Source of the DNA: Neoscytalidium dimidiatum
Taxonomy: Eukaryota; Ascomycota; Dothideomycetes; Botryosphaeriales; Botryosphaeriaceae
Assembly: GCA_037367355.1 (NCBI GenBank)
Contig: CM074700.1
Coordinates: forward strand, 1,550,001 to 1,614,000
Direction of reading: 5' to 3'
DNA: 64,000 nucleotides
This document shows, piece by piece, positions 34,194-45,917 of the stretch; the first letter of the stretch is position 1; each line of letters opens with the position of its first letter. Both the position numbers and the translations under genes were made by a program. Under the pieces are notes generated by a model, which made no database searches, was not told where the DNA came from, and worked only from the letters and a program-made list of their open reading frames with translations.

Positions 34194-37100
34194 ATGAGCT
34201 TTGGAGATTTCGAGGAGCGTCCGGCCAAGAAGCGTCGCTTCTTCGTCGAGGACGAATCCTCAGCCGACGCTACATTTTCACACGAGCCTTCGCTGCCGGA
34301 TGAGGTCGACGCGCTCTCTGCCAACGCGCCTCCGGACGCTTCTGTTGCGGAGACAGCCCACCAAGCCAACGACCCACATGCGGACTCCGCGGGGTTTGAC
34401 GCGGACCTATTCGCGTCATTCGTAGGGGAGCAGGTTTCTTCGGAAACATTGAAGAAGCTACAGGAAGCAAGTGGGAACAACATTGAGCGCGGTATGCACA
34501 ACCATTTGCCATTCGTGCACTCGACGCTGACCGGACTTCTTGCGCAGCAATCAACCTTTATTTGGATGGAACATGGAAGCCCTCACCCGCGCCCGCGCCC
34601 GCGCCTCAGCAGTCCAACGGTACTCTAGATTCTTTTGCGCAGACTAGCAAATCTTCTACAGCAGAGAGTACCTTCCCCAATTCTCCAATCCCCACCACAC
34701 CCCAGAGACAACAGGCGAGAGGGAAAATGCCAGAAAAACGATATATCGGAGCCTTTGGTGTTGCTGGATGGGCTACAAGAAGCGGAGTGGGCTTGATCAA
34801 GTTCGGCGAAAAGGTCAATATTGAACGCGCTAGGACACAACCGACAACGAAGCTTGGTCGTGGCGGCAAAAAGGTACCCAACAAGCGCCAGGATATCGTT
34901 GTCCGCTTCACCAATGCCCGTGGCGAAGAAGTCGGCCGCTTGGAGAACGAGTCTGCTGCCTGGATCTCTTCGCTAATCGACCAGAAAGTGTGTTCCTTCG
35001 AAGGTTCCTGCGTGTTTACGCCCGACAGATTGCGCACCAATGACACCGTCTACCTTCAGCTACGTGTGTATTTGCTGAAGACTGTTTTCGAGGCTGGAGG
35101 CTTCGTGAAGCCTACTGACGCAAACCGTGAGGCTGTTTTCTTCGAGGCTAAAGAAACCCAGGAGGAGCGCAATTTGCGTCTGCGACAGGTTGCCCTGGTC
35201 AAATTGTTCAACGAGATCAACCTCCACCCTACTCGTGTCAATTCGCAAGCGGAGAAGCATAAGCGGCAAGGCCTCCTTAAGGCTGCCGAACTTGCAGAAA
35301 AGACCGAGCAACAGGGTGTCTCGGCCGCAAAGCCCCAGAGATCAACAGGAAACGAGCCCGCAACGCCTCCGTCAGATGAGTCCGAAGAAGGGCAAGAGCT
35401 AGAGCAAGATCAACTAGACACTCTGTACAAGAAGGCACAGTCGTTCGACTTTGACACACCCGAGGCACAACCAGCAGAGACATTCGCTATGGATCTCCGG
35501 AAGTACCAAAAACAAGCACTCCACTGGATGATCAGCAAAGAAAAAGACCAAAAGTCTGATCACAAGGAAATGTCAATGCATCCACTTTGGGAAGAATACG
35601 CGTGGCCTACGAAGGATGTCGATGAGAATGCTCTACCTGAGGTTCCTGGGCAGCCAGCTTTCTATGTGAATCCATACTCTGGAGAGTTGTCCTTGGACTT
35701 TCCTATGCAAGAGCAGAATTGTCTAGGTGGCATCTTGGCAGACGAGATGGGCCTTGGTAAAACGATTGAGATGCTCGGTTTGATACATTCTCATACAGCC
35801 GACCTTGCGTTTGATTCACGTGGTGGTGCGAGAACGATTAACGATCTTCCTCGCTTACCTTCCAATTCAACATCAGTTGGAAGAGCCCCTCGAACAACAC
35901 TGGTGGTCGCTCCCATGTCATTGCTCGCGCAATGGCAGAGCGAGGCCGAGAAAGCTTCGAAATCCGGTACTCTCAATGTCATGGTGTACTACGGATCAGA
36001 GAAGACTGTGAACCTTCAGAATCTATGCTGCGAAGCAAACGCAGCGAATGCTCCGAACGTCATCATCACTTCATATGGTGTCGTCCTCTCCGAATTCAAC
36101 CAGGTTGCTGGCATGGAGGGGAACCGTGGTTCTCACGGAGGGCTCTTCTCTGTGGAATACTTCCGAGTCATCCTTGACGAAGCACATTACATCAAGAACA
36201 GGCAGTCTAAAACCGCAAAAGCTTGTTATGAGCTTTCAGCGACGCACCGCTGGGTATTGACCGGCACGCCTATTGTCAACCGTCTCGAGGATCTGTTCTC
36301 ACTCGTCCATTTTCTGAGGGTTGAACCATGGTCTAATTTCTCGTTCTGGAAGACCTTCATCACAGTTCCGTTCGAATCAGGAGACTTCATTCGTGCTCTG
36401 GATGTTGTTCAAACCGTGCTTGAGCCTCTTGTGATGCGTCGTACGAAGGACATGAAAACTCCAGATGGCGAGGCTCTCGTACCGCTCCCTCCTCGGAAGA
36501 TTGAGGTTGAACAAATTGAGCTTTCAAAAGCCGAAAGAGAGGTCTACGACTGGATTTATACTCGAGCGAAACGGACGTTCGCAGCAAATGTCGAGGCAGG
36601 AACACTAATGAAATCATACACCACCATCTTTGCGCAGATTCTACGTCTTCGACAGAGTTGCTGTCATCCTCTACTCACACGCAGCAAAGCTATTGTCGCT
36701 GAAGAAGAAGATGCTGCTGTGGCCGCCGATCTTGCCAACGGGTTGGCTGATGACATGGATTTGGATACTTTGATCCAGCAATTTGAAGCGGAAGATGAGA
36801 CTGGGGAGCAGGATGCCAACAGATTCGGTGCTCATGTACTCAAACAGATCCAAGCTGAACAACATTCCGAATGCCCAATCTGTGCCGAGGAGCCAATGGA
36901 AGAGCAAGCGGTGACAGGCTGTTGGCATTCTGCCTGCAAACAATGCCTGCTAGACTTTATTGAGCATCAGCGGGACAAAGGCGAGATCCCACGCTGCTTC
37001 AACTGTCGCGAACCCATCAACGCTCGAGATGTCTTTGTCGTTGTGCGCCACGACCCCTACGATGATGACGAAGCGCTATATTCGTCTCCTGGCAATCCTG

Positions 37101-37666
37101 GAAACCGCACTCCTCGCATCTCTCTCAGGCGCGTCAAGTGTGCCGCTTCCGCTAAGATCGAGAGCCTCGTCTCCCAGCTCAAAAAGCTCCGCCGAGCGGA
37201 ACCAACCACCAAATCCGTCGTATTCTCCCAATTCACGAGCTTCTTGGACCTGATAGAACCCGCGCTTACCCGCGACGGTATCCCCTTCGTCCGCTTCGAT
37301 GGTACCATGTCGCAGAAGGCTCGTGCTGCTGTCCTGCAGGAGTTTACCAATCGTCCCAAAGGCGTGGTTCTGTTGCTCTCGCTCCGGGCGGGTGGCGTCG
37401 GCCTGAACTTGACGGCGGCCCGACGCGTCTTCATGATGGACCCTTGGTGGAGCTTCGCGGTCGAGGCGCAAGCTATTGACCGTGTGCACCGCATGGGTCA
37501 GCCAAGCGAGGTTATTGTCAAGCGCTTCGTTGTCAGGGGCAGCATCGAGGAGAAGATGCTGAAGATTCAGGAGAGGAAGAAGTTCATAGCGAGTAGCTTG
37601 GGCATGATGAGCGATGAGGAGAAGAAGGTGCAGAGGATCGAGGACATCAAGGAGCTGTTAAGCTGA
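34194..37666 (+). CDS. RAD5: Rad5, SNF2-family helicase and RING E3 ligase of post-replication repair
   Basis: Rad5 poly-ubiquitinates PCNA with Ubc13-Mms2 and remodels stalled forks in error-free damage tolerance. Exons 34194-34491 and 34548-37666 (56-bp intron) give 1138 aa. After a disordered N-terminus, a HIRAN domain begins at about residue 160 (RYIGAFGVAGWATRSGVGLI). SNF2 motif I is DEMGLGKT (about 497) and motif II is DEAH (about 640), with the family spacer between them. The RING is inserted between helicase lobes at about 874: CPIC, then CWHSAC, CLLDF and CFNC. The C-terminal lobe has SLRAGGVGLNL and AIDRVHRMGQ. This order (HIRAN, split SNF2, RING) is diagnostic. The original start lies upstream of a TTG that opens the second exon frame. 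The gene is intact. Confidence 0.95.
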
Positions 37667-39859
37667 GTGGTAGTGGTGTCTTGTGTGATTCATTCGGTCA
37701 TGGCGTGGTTTTCTGAGGCATTTCTTGGGGGTACCTGCAACGACCATGCGCGGTTGAGCGGCATGGCATTTTGGCGGCGCTTTCCGTATGGATGATAGAT
37801 CGGGAGTAGGATTACGGTGGGCATTTTGATGGAGTAGAACAGGGTTGTACATTTGGTCTGACCTTGCAGCATTTCTTAAACTGCTCTCATCCCACGGTTA
37901 TGGTTAAATGCTATATGAAAAGACGATCATACGGTAATGAAGGCCGTAAGGTCACTCAATATATATTGCTCTGTGCATGCTAAATAGAAGAGTGGTAAAG
38001 CAAATACCGTTGTAGGGCGGCGATTTGCCACCGTGTTCGTCCAGCGATGTATTACATCTCATCCGAGGGCGAACTTCGAGCTTGGCGTGGCAGTGGGACT
38101 GCGTAAGCATTGCAGAATCCGTTGTGGTCTTTTGACGCCACCAAGGCTGAAAGATTTAAGGTATTCGTTCAGATACGCGCGCACATATCAGGGCGGCGCC
38201 GTGTAGGAAAAAGAAAAGAGCAACTATTCGTTGTCTGCATCTGTGGATCAGCGTGGCTCGACTTTCTTGGCCGGCATGAGAGTATCTCTGCCTCGAGCTT
38301 ACGTGAATAACAGGAAATTAGTATGAAATTGCTTGCGCACATTAAGCAACACGCGTCCGTTCAGCCTCGCCTTCAATTCACGCGCCCTCAAAACTTTAGA
38401 CTATTCCCCTGTAAGCGTAGACATTTTCGAATTTTGAAGAAGGCCGTAAATGCTCTTATTTTCGTAACCGTACTTCCAAGATGTGTCCGAAGCCAGCTTC
38501 TGACGGTGCTCATATGTTTGTTGCTCTTTTGGAATGAAGGACATATGCTTACAGGATAGTGGATTTCCCCTCGAAATATTCAGCAAGGGAAGCTAATGGT
38601 TTTCGTCTCTATAGGTGCATTAAAGTCTTGGAAGCCTCCACACGAAATAGAAATTACACTGAGAGAATTGTTGATGTCTGGAAAGACACGTGGTCTGCCG
38701 CAAAAAAAAAAAAGTACCGTAATGCTTCCGTATAAGCACCGTTAAAAGCCCGGGATCGGAATACCGATATTCTCAACCGCCGTAAGAATTTGTTTATCTA
38801 GGTGGTAATAATAGGTTCTTTTTCCCGCGGTCAACACGGCTTTTGTACGAGTATGCGTTTAAAGAGTTGTTTGACGACTATCGTGGATACTATCCTGCAT
38901 CTGCAGACATCATAGAAGTGGTCCACCGCTTCTTCGGGGGAGAACAATTCTATAACACGCGTTCTGGAGTGGGCACATAGATCTGTAGGGAACATGGTAA
39001 AGAGTCTCATTCTAGATGTTCGGGAGAACGGAGATAGCGGATGAGCAGGGGTTTAATCAGTGACGCAAGAGACATACATCCACTTAAGATGGTGGTGGAT
39101 GTTGTATTCAGTCATCCTTGAGGCTCTGACCGTCGTGTACCTTGCTGCGACCATCGCATGAAATAAGAGAAAAACAGTGCCGGCTTGGAAATCATCGTCG
39201 TTGGCACTCTTCCGATACGACATGATCGGTGAGCAGGATCAGCGACTTGTTGAGGCACAAAAATTGTTTGAAATACATGAGGCGGCAAGAAAAGCTATGG
39301 TTCAACTGCCAGCCATTGACGAAACGAGATGAAGATGGTAATAGCTAGGTCATGTTTGCTTCACTTATCAAATTGGGTTCCCGAGTCGGTTGGATTCGTT
39401 CCCAAGATCAAAACGTTCATGTATTCGTGCAAATTTCAGGAATCATGAGATTTACGCAGCATATCGCTTGAACAACTTGATGCGCTATTGCAATTTTCAG
39501 CACCTATGATACGTGATGCGTTCGCAGAGTGCTTAGACGCACAGATTCACTTCTGGATAAATAATTCCCATGCGTACACCCGCACCGGGTATGGGCGAAG
39601 GAAGAGCATGAGCTCTCTGTATTGAGAGAAGATTGGGATGTAGGAGAGCTGACGCGAGAGGAAGCGAACGGGCCAGAATTTATCCGAAAAATAGCCGGGA
39701 GCTTCGAAAAGTTCCTCCAAATTTTTGGAGCGCCCGCACAGAGCTTCTCACGTCGCGACGGCCCTCGAAGCTCCACCAACACCAGCACCTTCCACCCTTC
39801 CGCCAGCCCAATTCTTCCCTAGCAGCCTTCGTCCCATCAGCCAACCGCCGCTCGTCACA
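37667..39859. other. AT-richer intergenic region between RAD5 and NHP2
   Basis: About 2.2 kb with only short frames and scattered A/T runs (for example 38,701-38,712). I looked for RIP-like degraded transposon protein and found none that I could recognise. Confidence 0.45.
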
Positions 39860-40652
39860 ATGGCCAAGGATAAGGTCAAGGAAAAGAAGGAGAAGAAGGA
39901 GAAGCGCTCTGAGGCGGACGGCGTCAAGAAAAGCAAGAAGGACAAGAAGGAAAAGAAGCCCGACCACGTTGCCGACGCCCTGCTCGCCAGCGTGAGCGAT
40001 GCCAGCTCTGGTGCCGAGGTCAAGACCGTGGTCGTCTCTAAGACCGTCGACCAAAGCGACGACGAGGGTGCCGCACCCAGCACCGTCCCTGTCGTTGCTA
40101 ACCTCGTGCCCTTCGCTGTGCCGCTGGCCGACGAGAAAACCACCAAGAAGATCTTCAAGACCGTAAAGAAGGGTATGTCTCAGTCTTTCTGTCTTGCAGT
40201 TCTCTCGCCACTGCCATTGAACGCAGTCGCACCACTCCATGACAAGCATAATAACCTTCTTCGCAGCCGCTAAGCACAAGACCCTCAAGCGCGGCGTCAA
40301 GGAAGTCGTCAAGGCGGTCCGCAAGTCGCCGAAGGACCTGCCTGCCTCTACGCCCGTCGATGACCCAGCTGCCATTGTTGTCATTGCCGCCGACATCAGC
40401 CCCATGGACGTCATCTCGCACATTCCCGTCCTCTGCGAGGAGCACAGCATTCCCTACATCTTCGTTACCTCGCGCGCTGAGCTGGGCGCCGCTGGCAGCA
40501 CCAAGCGTCCCACCTCCGTCGTCATGATCTGCAAGGACCGCGGCTCCAAGAAGGCCCAAGACGAGAAGCCCGAGGACGAGGCCGAGTACAAGGAGGCGTA
40601 TGACGGCGTTGTCAAGGCTGTCCTCAAGGCCTCCAAGGGCGTGAGGCGCTGA
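39860..40652 (+). CDS. NHP2: Nhp2, H/ACA snoRNP and L7Ae-family RNA-binding protein
   Basis: Nhp2 is a core protein of H/ACA snoRNPs, which direct pseudouridylation of rRNA and work in rRNA processing. Exons 39860-40172 and 40267-40652 (94-bp intron) give 232 aa. The start ATG has an excellent context (gtcacaATGgcc). The first 35 residues are a Lys/Glu/Asp-rich tail (KEKKEKKEKR) that is much longer than in yeast Nhp2 and probably disordered. The L7Ae domain spans about 85-220: AAKHKTLKRGVKEVVKAVRK, then IVVIAADISPMDVISHIPVLCE, IPYIFVTSRAELGAA and KRPTSVVMI. The intron falls just before AAKHKTL. Distinction from Snu13 and Rpl8 rests on the RGVKEV block and the extended tail. Confidence 0.93.
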
Positions 40653-41479
40653 GCGTTGGAGAAAGCGTTCGGAGCTCTGAAGCAGATGTGCGAGAATCTT
40701 GGATTCCTCACGCTCCGGTAGACGAGTGTCGGGAGATATTGGAGAAAAAGAATAGCAGCATTATCGTTGGGTGCCGCGCTCGTTCTGATTCGGCCACATG
40801 CGGTCAAAATGAGGCATGAAAAAAAAAAAAGAGTTTCGCCCTTTGCTGCTCACATAAGTCATGGGAGTGATACGGCGCACTCGGCGTTGGACGGTCGGAA
40901 ACCAGGTCTTCTTTTCTGTATAGTTCACTACTCGGGCTTGGTCAATCGAGCGACGAAAGGAGGCATGAGGCTGGTTAATTCACAGTTGATGCGACTGGAG
41001 GAGATAGTCATCCCTCCTAGAGATAGCGGCCGCCGTCTACGGCGGCGTTTGCTCAATCAAGAGAAGTTCGATACGATGACCATCGTGCCGTAACGCATCA
41101 GTCTACTGTCGTCATCTGTGGCTGAACTGAGGTACATGACAAGACTAGCCGGGGTAATTGCTAACGTAGGACATGCGATTCCAAGGGTTTTGTTGTTATC
41201 ACATTGAACAGGCGGCATTGGCTGAGAAGAAATCTTGATCTCTTTATGGCTCATCTAAACTATTAAAGGTATTATCCTTCTGTAGAGCCTGTCTTGGAAC
41301 CTATTGTCCAAAAGTCTTTTTCCCCGAACGCATTCATCTTAAAGCCCTTTTCCGATTCGTCCATTCCGAAATCCCTTAAAACGCCAAAAGCCCTGGTATC
41401 TTGCTTGGAGAAAAACAGACAAACTCCCATCTTTCTTAAAGCGCGCAATGTATCATCTTCCTCTAACGTTCGTTCCGCT
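40653..41479. other. Convergent 3' intergenic region
   Basis: NHP2 (+) and the F-box-like gene (-) end towards each other. An A12 run lies near 40,819. No further gene was seen. Confidence 0.5.
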
Positions 41480-42256
41480 CTAGTGCCAGACCCAGAGCGG
41501 CAAGCCGCCGGGGCCCCTGGCGGCTCTCCTGCCATCCTCGCCCTCCATCTCGACGTAGGCGGGTGTCGACGAGCCGCTCTTGCGCTCCTCCTCGGTCTCG
41601 ACGGGGCTCTCCATGACGAGCTCGAGCCAGCGGGCGAAGCCGGGCTCGACGGAGCCGGTGACGGTGGCCTTGCCGACGCCGCGCACCTCCTCGAACAGGC
41701 GCAGCACGCTGTAGTCGCACGCCTCGAACTGGGCCTGCCAGCACTCGACCTCGAGCGACTCGCAGCCGGTGAAGGCGGCGGCGACGTCCTGCGCGGTGAA
41801 GAACGGGTCCGTGTCCAGCCGGACGCAGACGCGCCAGTTGCGGATCTGCGAGATGACGCTGTTGCGGAGGATGGGCTTGGACGGCTGGATCAGGAAGGGC
41901 ATCTTGGTGAGGAGCGTGCTGTGCGCGGAGAAGGTGTTGCGGGCGTAGAGGATGGGCGTCGCTTCGTCGTGGATCTGCTTGCAGGTGCTGAGGATGGCTG
42001 GGTGGATGTCGGCCTTGGGCAGCGAAGAGTTGCAGTAGGAGCTGTGTGTCGCGGCGGCCCGGCGTTGTTGGGCGGTCAGCTCCGGCGGCGTGAGGAGGAG
42101 CTCGTAGATCTCATTGCGGAGCTCGCCGGGGAGACGGAGAAAGGGGGAGGTTTGTTGTTTTTGTTGCGGTGGTGGTGGTGGTGGTGATGCGCCGCGGAGG
42201 GTCATGGTGGTCGGTTGTTGTTGTTGTTGCTTAGTTGTCAAGGTTGTCGTGGCCAT
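41480..42256 (-). CDS. F-box/2EXR-like protein of unknown function
   Basis: Single exon, 258 aa, ATG at 42254-42256. After a Gln/Pro-rich, probably disordered start (runs of Gln and six Pro), the block FLRLPGELRNEIYELLL matches the short N-terminal motif shared by many Pezizomycotina F-box-like and 2EXR-type proteins. It is followed by HPAILSTCKQIHDEATPILYARNTF, also typical of this group. The remainder has an alternating helix/strand look and ends GGLPLWVWH. These proteins are often lineage-expanded and their substrates are unknown; whether this one binds Skp1 is not shown. The codons are strongly GC-ending, unlike NHP2 next door. Confidence 0.75.
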   Translation of the reverse strand: MATTTLTTKQQQQQPTTMTLRGASPPPPPPQQKQQTSPFLRLPGELRNEIYELLLTPPELTAQQRRAAATHSSYCNSSLPKADIHPAILSTCKQIHDEATPILYARNTFSAHSTLLTKMPFLIQPSKPILRNSVISQIRNWRVCVRLDTDPFFTAQDVAAAFTGCESLEVECWQAQFEACDYSVLRLFEEVRGVGKATVTGSVEPGFARWLELVMESPVETEEERKSGSSTPAYVEMEGEDGRRAARGPGGLPLWVWH

Positions 42257-43522
42257 GATTGATCGTCGGCGGTAGGGTTGCTCAGATGATTGCTTGGCTG
42301 AGGATTCTCAAAGATGTGTGTAGTGGTGTGTTTGCCAATTGGTATACTGGTCTTCAGTAAATTGTGTCTTGTGGTTAGCAGGATAGTATAGTATCCGCAC
42401 TTGGCGGGCTGGTATATATGTATGCTGGCCATTGCGGCTTGTGTATTAGGGACGCCGATGATAGGAGGTGATGCAAGGGCAAGGGCTACGGGCGGTCTCG
42501 CATGTATCTCGCACGGGCGTGGCGTGTCTGGTCGGGCTGGGGCTTATCGCGTGAGTTGTTTTCTGGCAGAGTCACAAACAAAGCAGGAAATCGGGATGTG
42601 CGACAAGTTGTCGTAAAGGTTACGAGGATTATTCGGGACACGGCGAAGGGAGAGCTGGCGCTGGTCGGGCATGCCTCGGGGCCGTGGGAAGTAGGGTGAT
42701 CTGCTCGGGTGCACGACCCGCTAACGTGATCCTGTCGCCCTCGACTCGTTCGATCGGGGGCTGAGCTGATCTGACCACCAACCCTGCCTCTTCCGCATCC
42801 AGAACCAGAAATTTCTCGCCAAACGCTCCAGACCCAGAAAAAAAAATTAGAGGAAAAGCCAGAGTGAAAAACGACGCTGCCAGCAGACAGCCAGTGCCGC
42901 GAAAGGCCGTATCACCGACACCCGGCCTCTGACAATCGTTCTGGTCGAAGCTGGCAGCGACCACCATAAAATAGCGCGCAGAGCTCGGCCACGACTTCCA
43001 GGCACCATGAGGCTGATCCCGGCATCGCCCTAGATGAGTCCTTCGCCGAGCATTCCCGACTTTCGACCTTGAGACTAGCCCGCGCTCTTCGGGCCGCTTC
43101 CATGCATGCATGCCGTCGATCCGTCCCTGTGGCCCTGTCTGCCTGCGCCGCTTGTGCCACAATCCTCTGCTGACCGGTTGTACGCATGCCTGCAACGTCC
43201 TGAAGAAAAAGACTCATCTAGCCGCGCCACGTTCGACTGCATTTTGCATGTGCTGGCTGTTCGCAGTTCGAGTCGATGAGCTGTCCAGATACGGGTACGC
43301 GTCCGTCCAGGCACATGGACCAGACTGTCTCAGCACCCAATTAACAAAAGGACTCGGCCTCCAATCGAAGCGGGCGGGAACGAGCCCGTAGCGGGACCCC
43401 GTCTAATAGACTTCGCACGGCTGTGGACACCATCAACACCTCCGTATCAGCTTGCCTGTGACTCTCCACTTTACTTCCTCATATTGCCGCTGCAATCGCG
43501 TCAGTTCTAGGGAGATTGAGAC
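42257..43522. promoter_or_regulatory. Divergent intergenic region, F-box-like gene and carboxypeptidase pseudogene
   Basis: About 1.3 kb. A TATATATG stretch at about 42,413-42,420 lies some 160 bp upstream of the F-box-like gene start and could serve as its TATA element. An A8 run lies at about 42,840. No coding sequence is supported. Confidence 0.4.
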
Positions 43523-45245
43523 ATGCTTGCAGCCCTTGCTGTCACCGTGCTGCTGAGTTATTTTCGACTGGTTGGCGCCTGGCCGATAACACAAGAGCCA
43601 CTTGGTGCCGCAGGGAAATGGACCCTACACGAGCAAGATAACCGCACATGCAATGCAGGCTCACGCACGTCCGCCGGAGCCGTCAACGTATCTCCTGGGA
43701 GGAACCTCCTCTGTATGTCTGAAGCGATCCGCAACCTCGCCTCGCTAAGGCCGATCCAGGGTTCGTGGAGAAGCCGTCAAGGTCCGGAAGATCACCCGGT
43801 CCTAATATGGCTGAACGGCTGGGTTTGAAAGACATCCAGGGTTTACTAATTCCTCTCAGCTGATATTGCTGTATTCGTAGAGGGCCGGGCGCGAGCTCCC
43901 TTATCGGGTTCTTTGCTGGACTTGGTCCCTGCACGCTGGACCGTGATGGTGCACACACAAGCTTGAATCCCGACAGCTGATTCAACCATGCAAACCTACT
44001 GTTCGTCGAGTAAGTCGGCCTCCGAGGTGTATATCCGTCAAGTTCCGTTCGTCCGTTTGGATCCATGTGGTTCATGCCCCGGCAAACAGTCAACAGCCAG
44101 CGTTGGCCTCCTCACAGTCGATGAGATTCTGCCTGGGGACTTGGAAATCGCGTCTGCAGACTTTTCAGCGCTGATGTCGACGTTCTTCACCTTTCTCTTC
44201 CCGCAACATTCTTCTAATGGTGTTGTCTTCTCTGGAGAATCCCATGGCGGCCGGTATGTCCCCCGCTATGTCTCTGACATTGCTCCGGCGAAGCGGACCG
44301 GTGATGGGAAAGATATGTTCCCATTCGACCTCCTGGATATCATCGTGATAGATGCTCTGGTTGGAGCCAAGTACTTGACGACCTCGCAATACGACCCGTT
44401 CCGCACTGACAATTCGAGCTCGACGTATTTGCGATTCAACGAATCTTCATCGTGGCAGCCGCGACCCCCGAGTGCAAGAGGCGTTTTGAATTGTGCGAAC
44501 TGACGCATGATCCTATTTTGTGCCAAGGGTGCCGATGACTTCTGTGGCAAGGAGACAGGATAATTTTTCACCTGAATACCGCAGGAGCCCTTATGACGAT
44601 CAGCTTTTCAACAACCAGTAGGCCTTTGACATGAGACATGCGTTTTACTGACCTTCGTTCCGAACTTCAAAAATCCTATCTCGTACTGCTTCTGTGCGCA
44701 GGAACCAACCCTTACAGTGGACCGCTAAACCCGTACCTCAAGAAGCCTGAGATTCAGAAGCTCCTAGGCTTCCAAGGGCTAGTGAACTACTCAGATATCA
44801 ATGATTCTCTTAATGAGATATTGACCGCAAGCCCCGGAGCCACAATACCGAGTACGTCTGAGGTAGTGTACCTGCTGGACCAGGAGGGCCTGGATGTCTT
44901 GGTGCTTCAAAGCTCATTCGACATATTTGTGTAAGGCTTCGTATTGATTGCTTTTCAGACGGCGAGTTCGGCCACTAATCGTATCTTTAATAATCCCTCT
45001 GAGGCCCTTCGCTCTTACGATAATTTAGATGGAACAGACAGGCTGGATACCGGGTCCGGCCGTTGGAGGACTGGTATTGGGAGGATAGTTCGGGAAAGGT
45101 AGGGACAGGTGGTATGAGGAAGAGTTTGCAAATCTGCGACTATTTGGCATCAATGATGCTGGCCACACGTCTCCGGGTAAGCAGAAGGGTGCTGTTGCAT
45201 CAGTCTCCGAACGTTGGCTGGAAGAAATTCGAAAGGATGGGTGAC
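43523..45245 (+). pseudogene. Serine carboxypeptidase (peptidase family S10) pseudogene
   Basis: Pieces of a complete secreted S10 carboxypeptidase can be read in order but in shifting frames. It starts with a signal peptide (MLAALAVTVLLSYFRLVGAWP). Then come CNAGSR, GPEDHPVLIWLNG, GPGASSLIGFFAGLGPC, VVFSGESHGGRYVPRYVSDI (nucleophile Ser codon at 44,240-44,242), ATPECKRRFELCELTHDPILC, YLKKPEIQKLLGFQG, EVVYLLDQEGLDVLV with the Asp of SSFD, PLEDWYWED and DAGHTSPGKQKGAVASV (His codon at 45,164-45,166). One-base shifts occur before GPEDHP, before AATPEC, before ADDFC and after WYWED, and the join before GPGASS does not keep phase. Some intron edges still look good (GTATGT near 43,713, GTAAGT near 44,008). 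All three catalytic residues remain, so decay seems fairly recent. Assembly error is an alternative, but it would need several independent indels. Confidence 0.85.
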
Positions 45246-45917
45246 ATGACTCCTAATTCGGCGAGCATGCAACAACCTGTGATGGGGCATTTTGTCAGTA
45301 GGCGCCGTAATCCTTCGCATTAAGTTATTCAAGCAGATCGTGTTCTCTTTCCTGACTTGACTTGAGAGTATACGCGCTCCAGTTGGCTGGGATCATAGAA
45401 CTATATTAAGGTCAATACTTCCGAGTTCCTGATTGGGCAGATAGTTCATGTGTGAGTGTTAAGAGTATTGGAGAAGTGGGAGAGACAGGGGGGCCTGTAC
45501 GGGCGCTCAGCGGTCATCTGGAGGGTTAAGTATTCCCCTGGACAAACGGACCATCTCCTCTCGTGATCTCGTGAGACGTCTGTGCAATCCGCTCGGAGGT
45601 ACGCGCTCGCGTCGTACCGGACCGGTTCTTACCGGGTGTTGGCATTGTTGGGGGACGAATATTAGCCGGCAATGCCGAGAACGGCACTGCATGCGGCAGC
45701 ATTCATTCGGCTTACGGCTGGTTCTCGGATTCAACGAATCATGGAAGGGGAGCATCCTATATCGAAATTCAAAAGGCCTACTCGATGATTCCATATCTGC
45801 TTCCACGGAACCATGTGATTCCCTATGATTTGTGTCCACAATGCCACATATGCACACCAGTCGAAGCAGATGGTTACTCTTTAATTTTCTTGACCGTGAT
45901 CATGTCCTGCACTATCG
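45246..45917. other. Intergenic region between the pseudogene and the oxygenase
   Basis: About 670 bp between the pseudogene end and the 3' end of the oxygenase gene. No further carboxypeptidase sequence and no other gene was seen. Confidence 0.5.

Noticed and set aside
37667..39859. RIP-degraded transposon
   Set aside because: The stretch is AT-richer but shows no recognisable transposase or reverse transcriptase motif and no terminal repeats that I can find by eye.
41294..42187. 297-codon plus-strand frame
   Set aside because: It is antisense to the F-box-like gene, which has a recognisable motif and a clean start.
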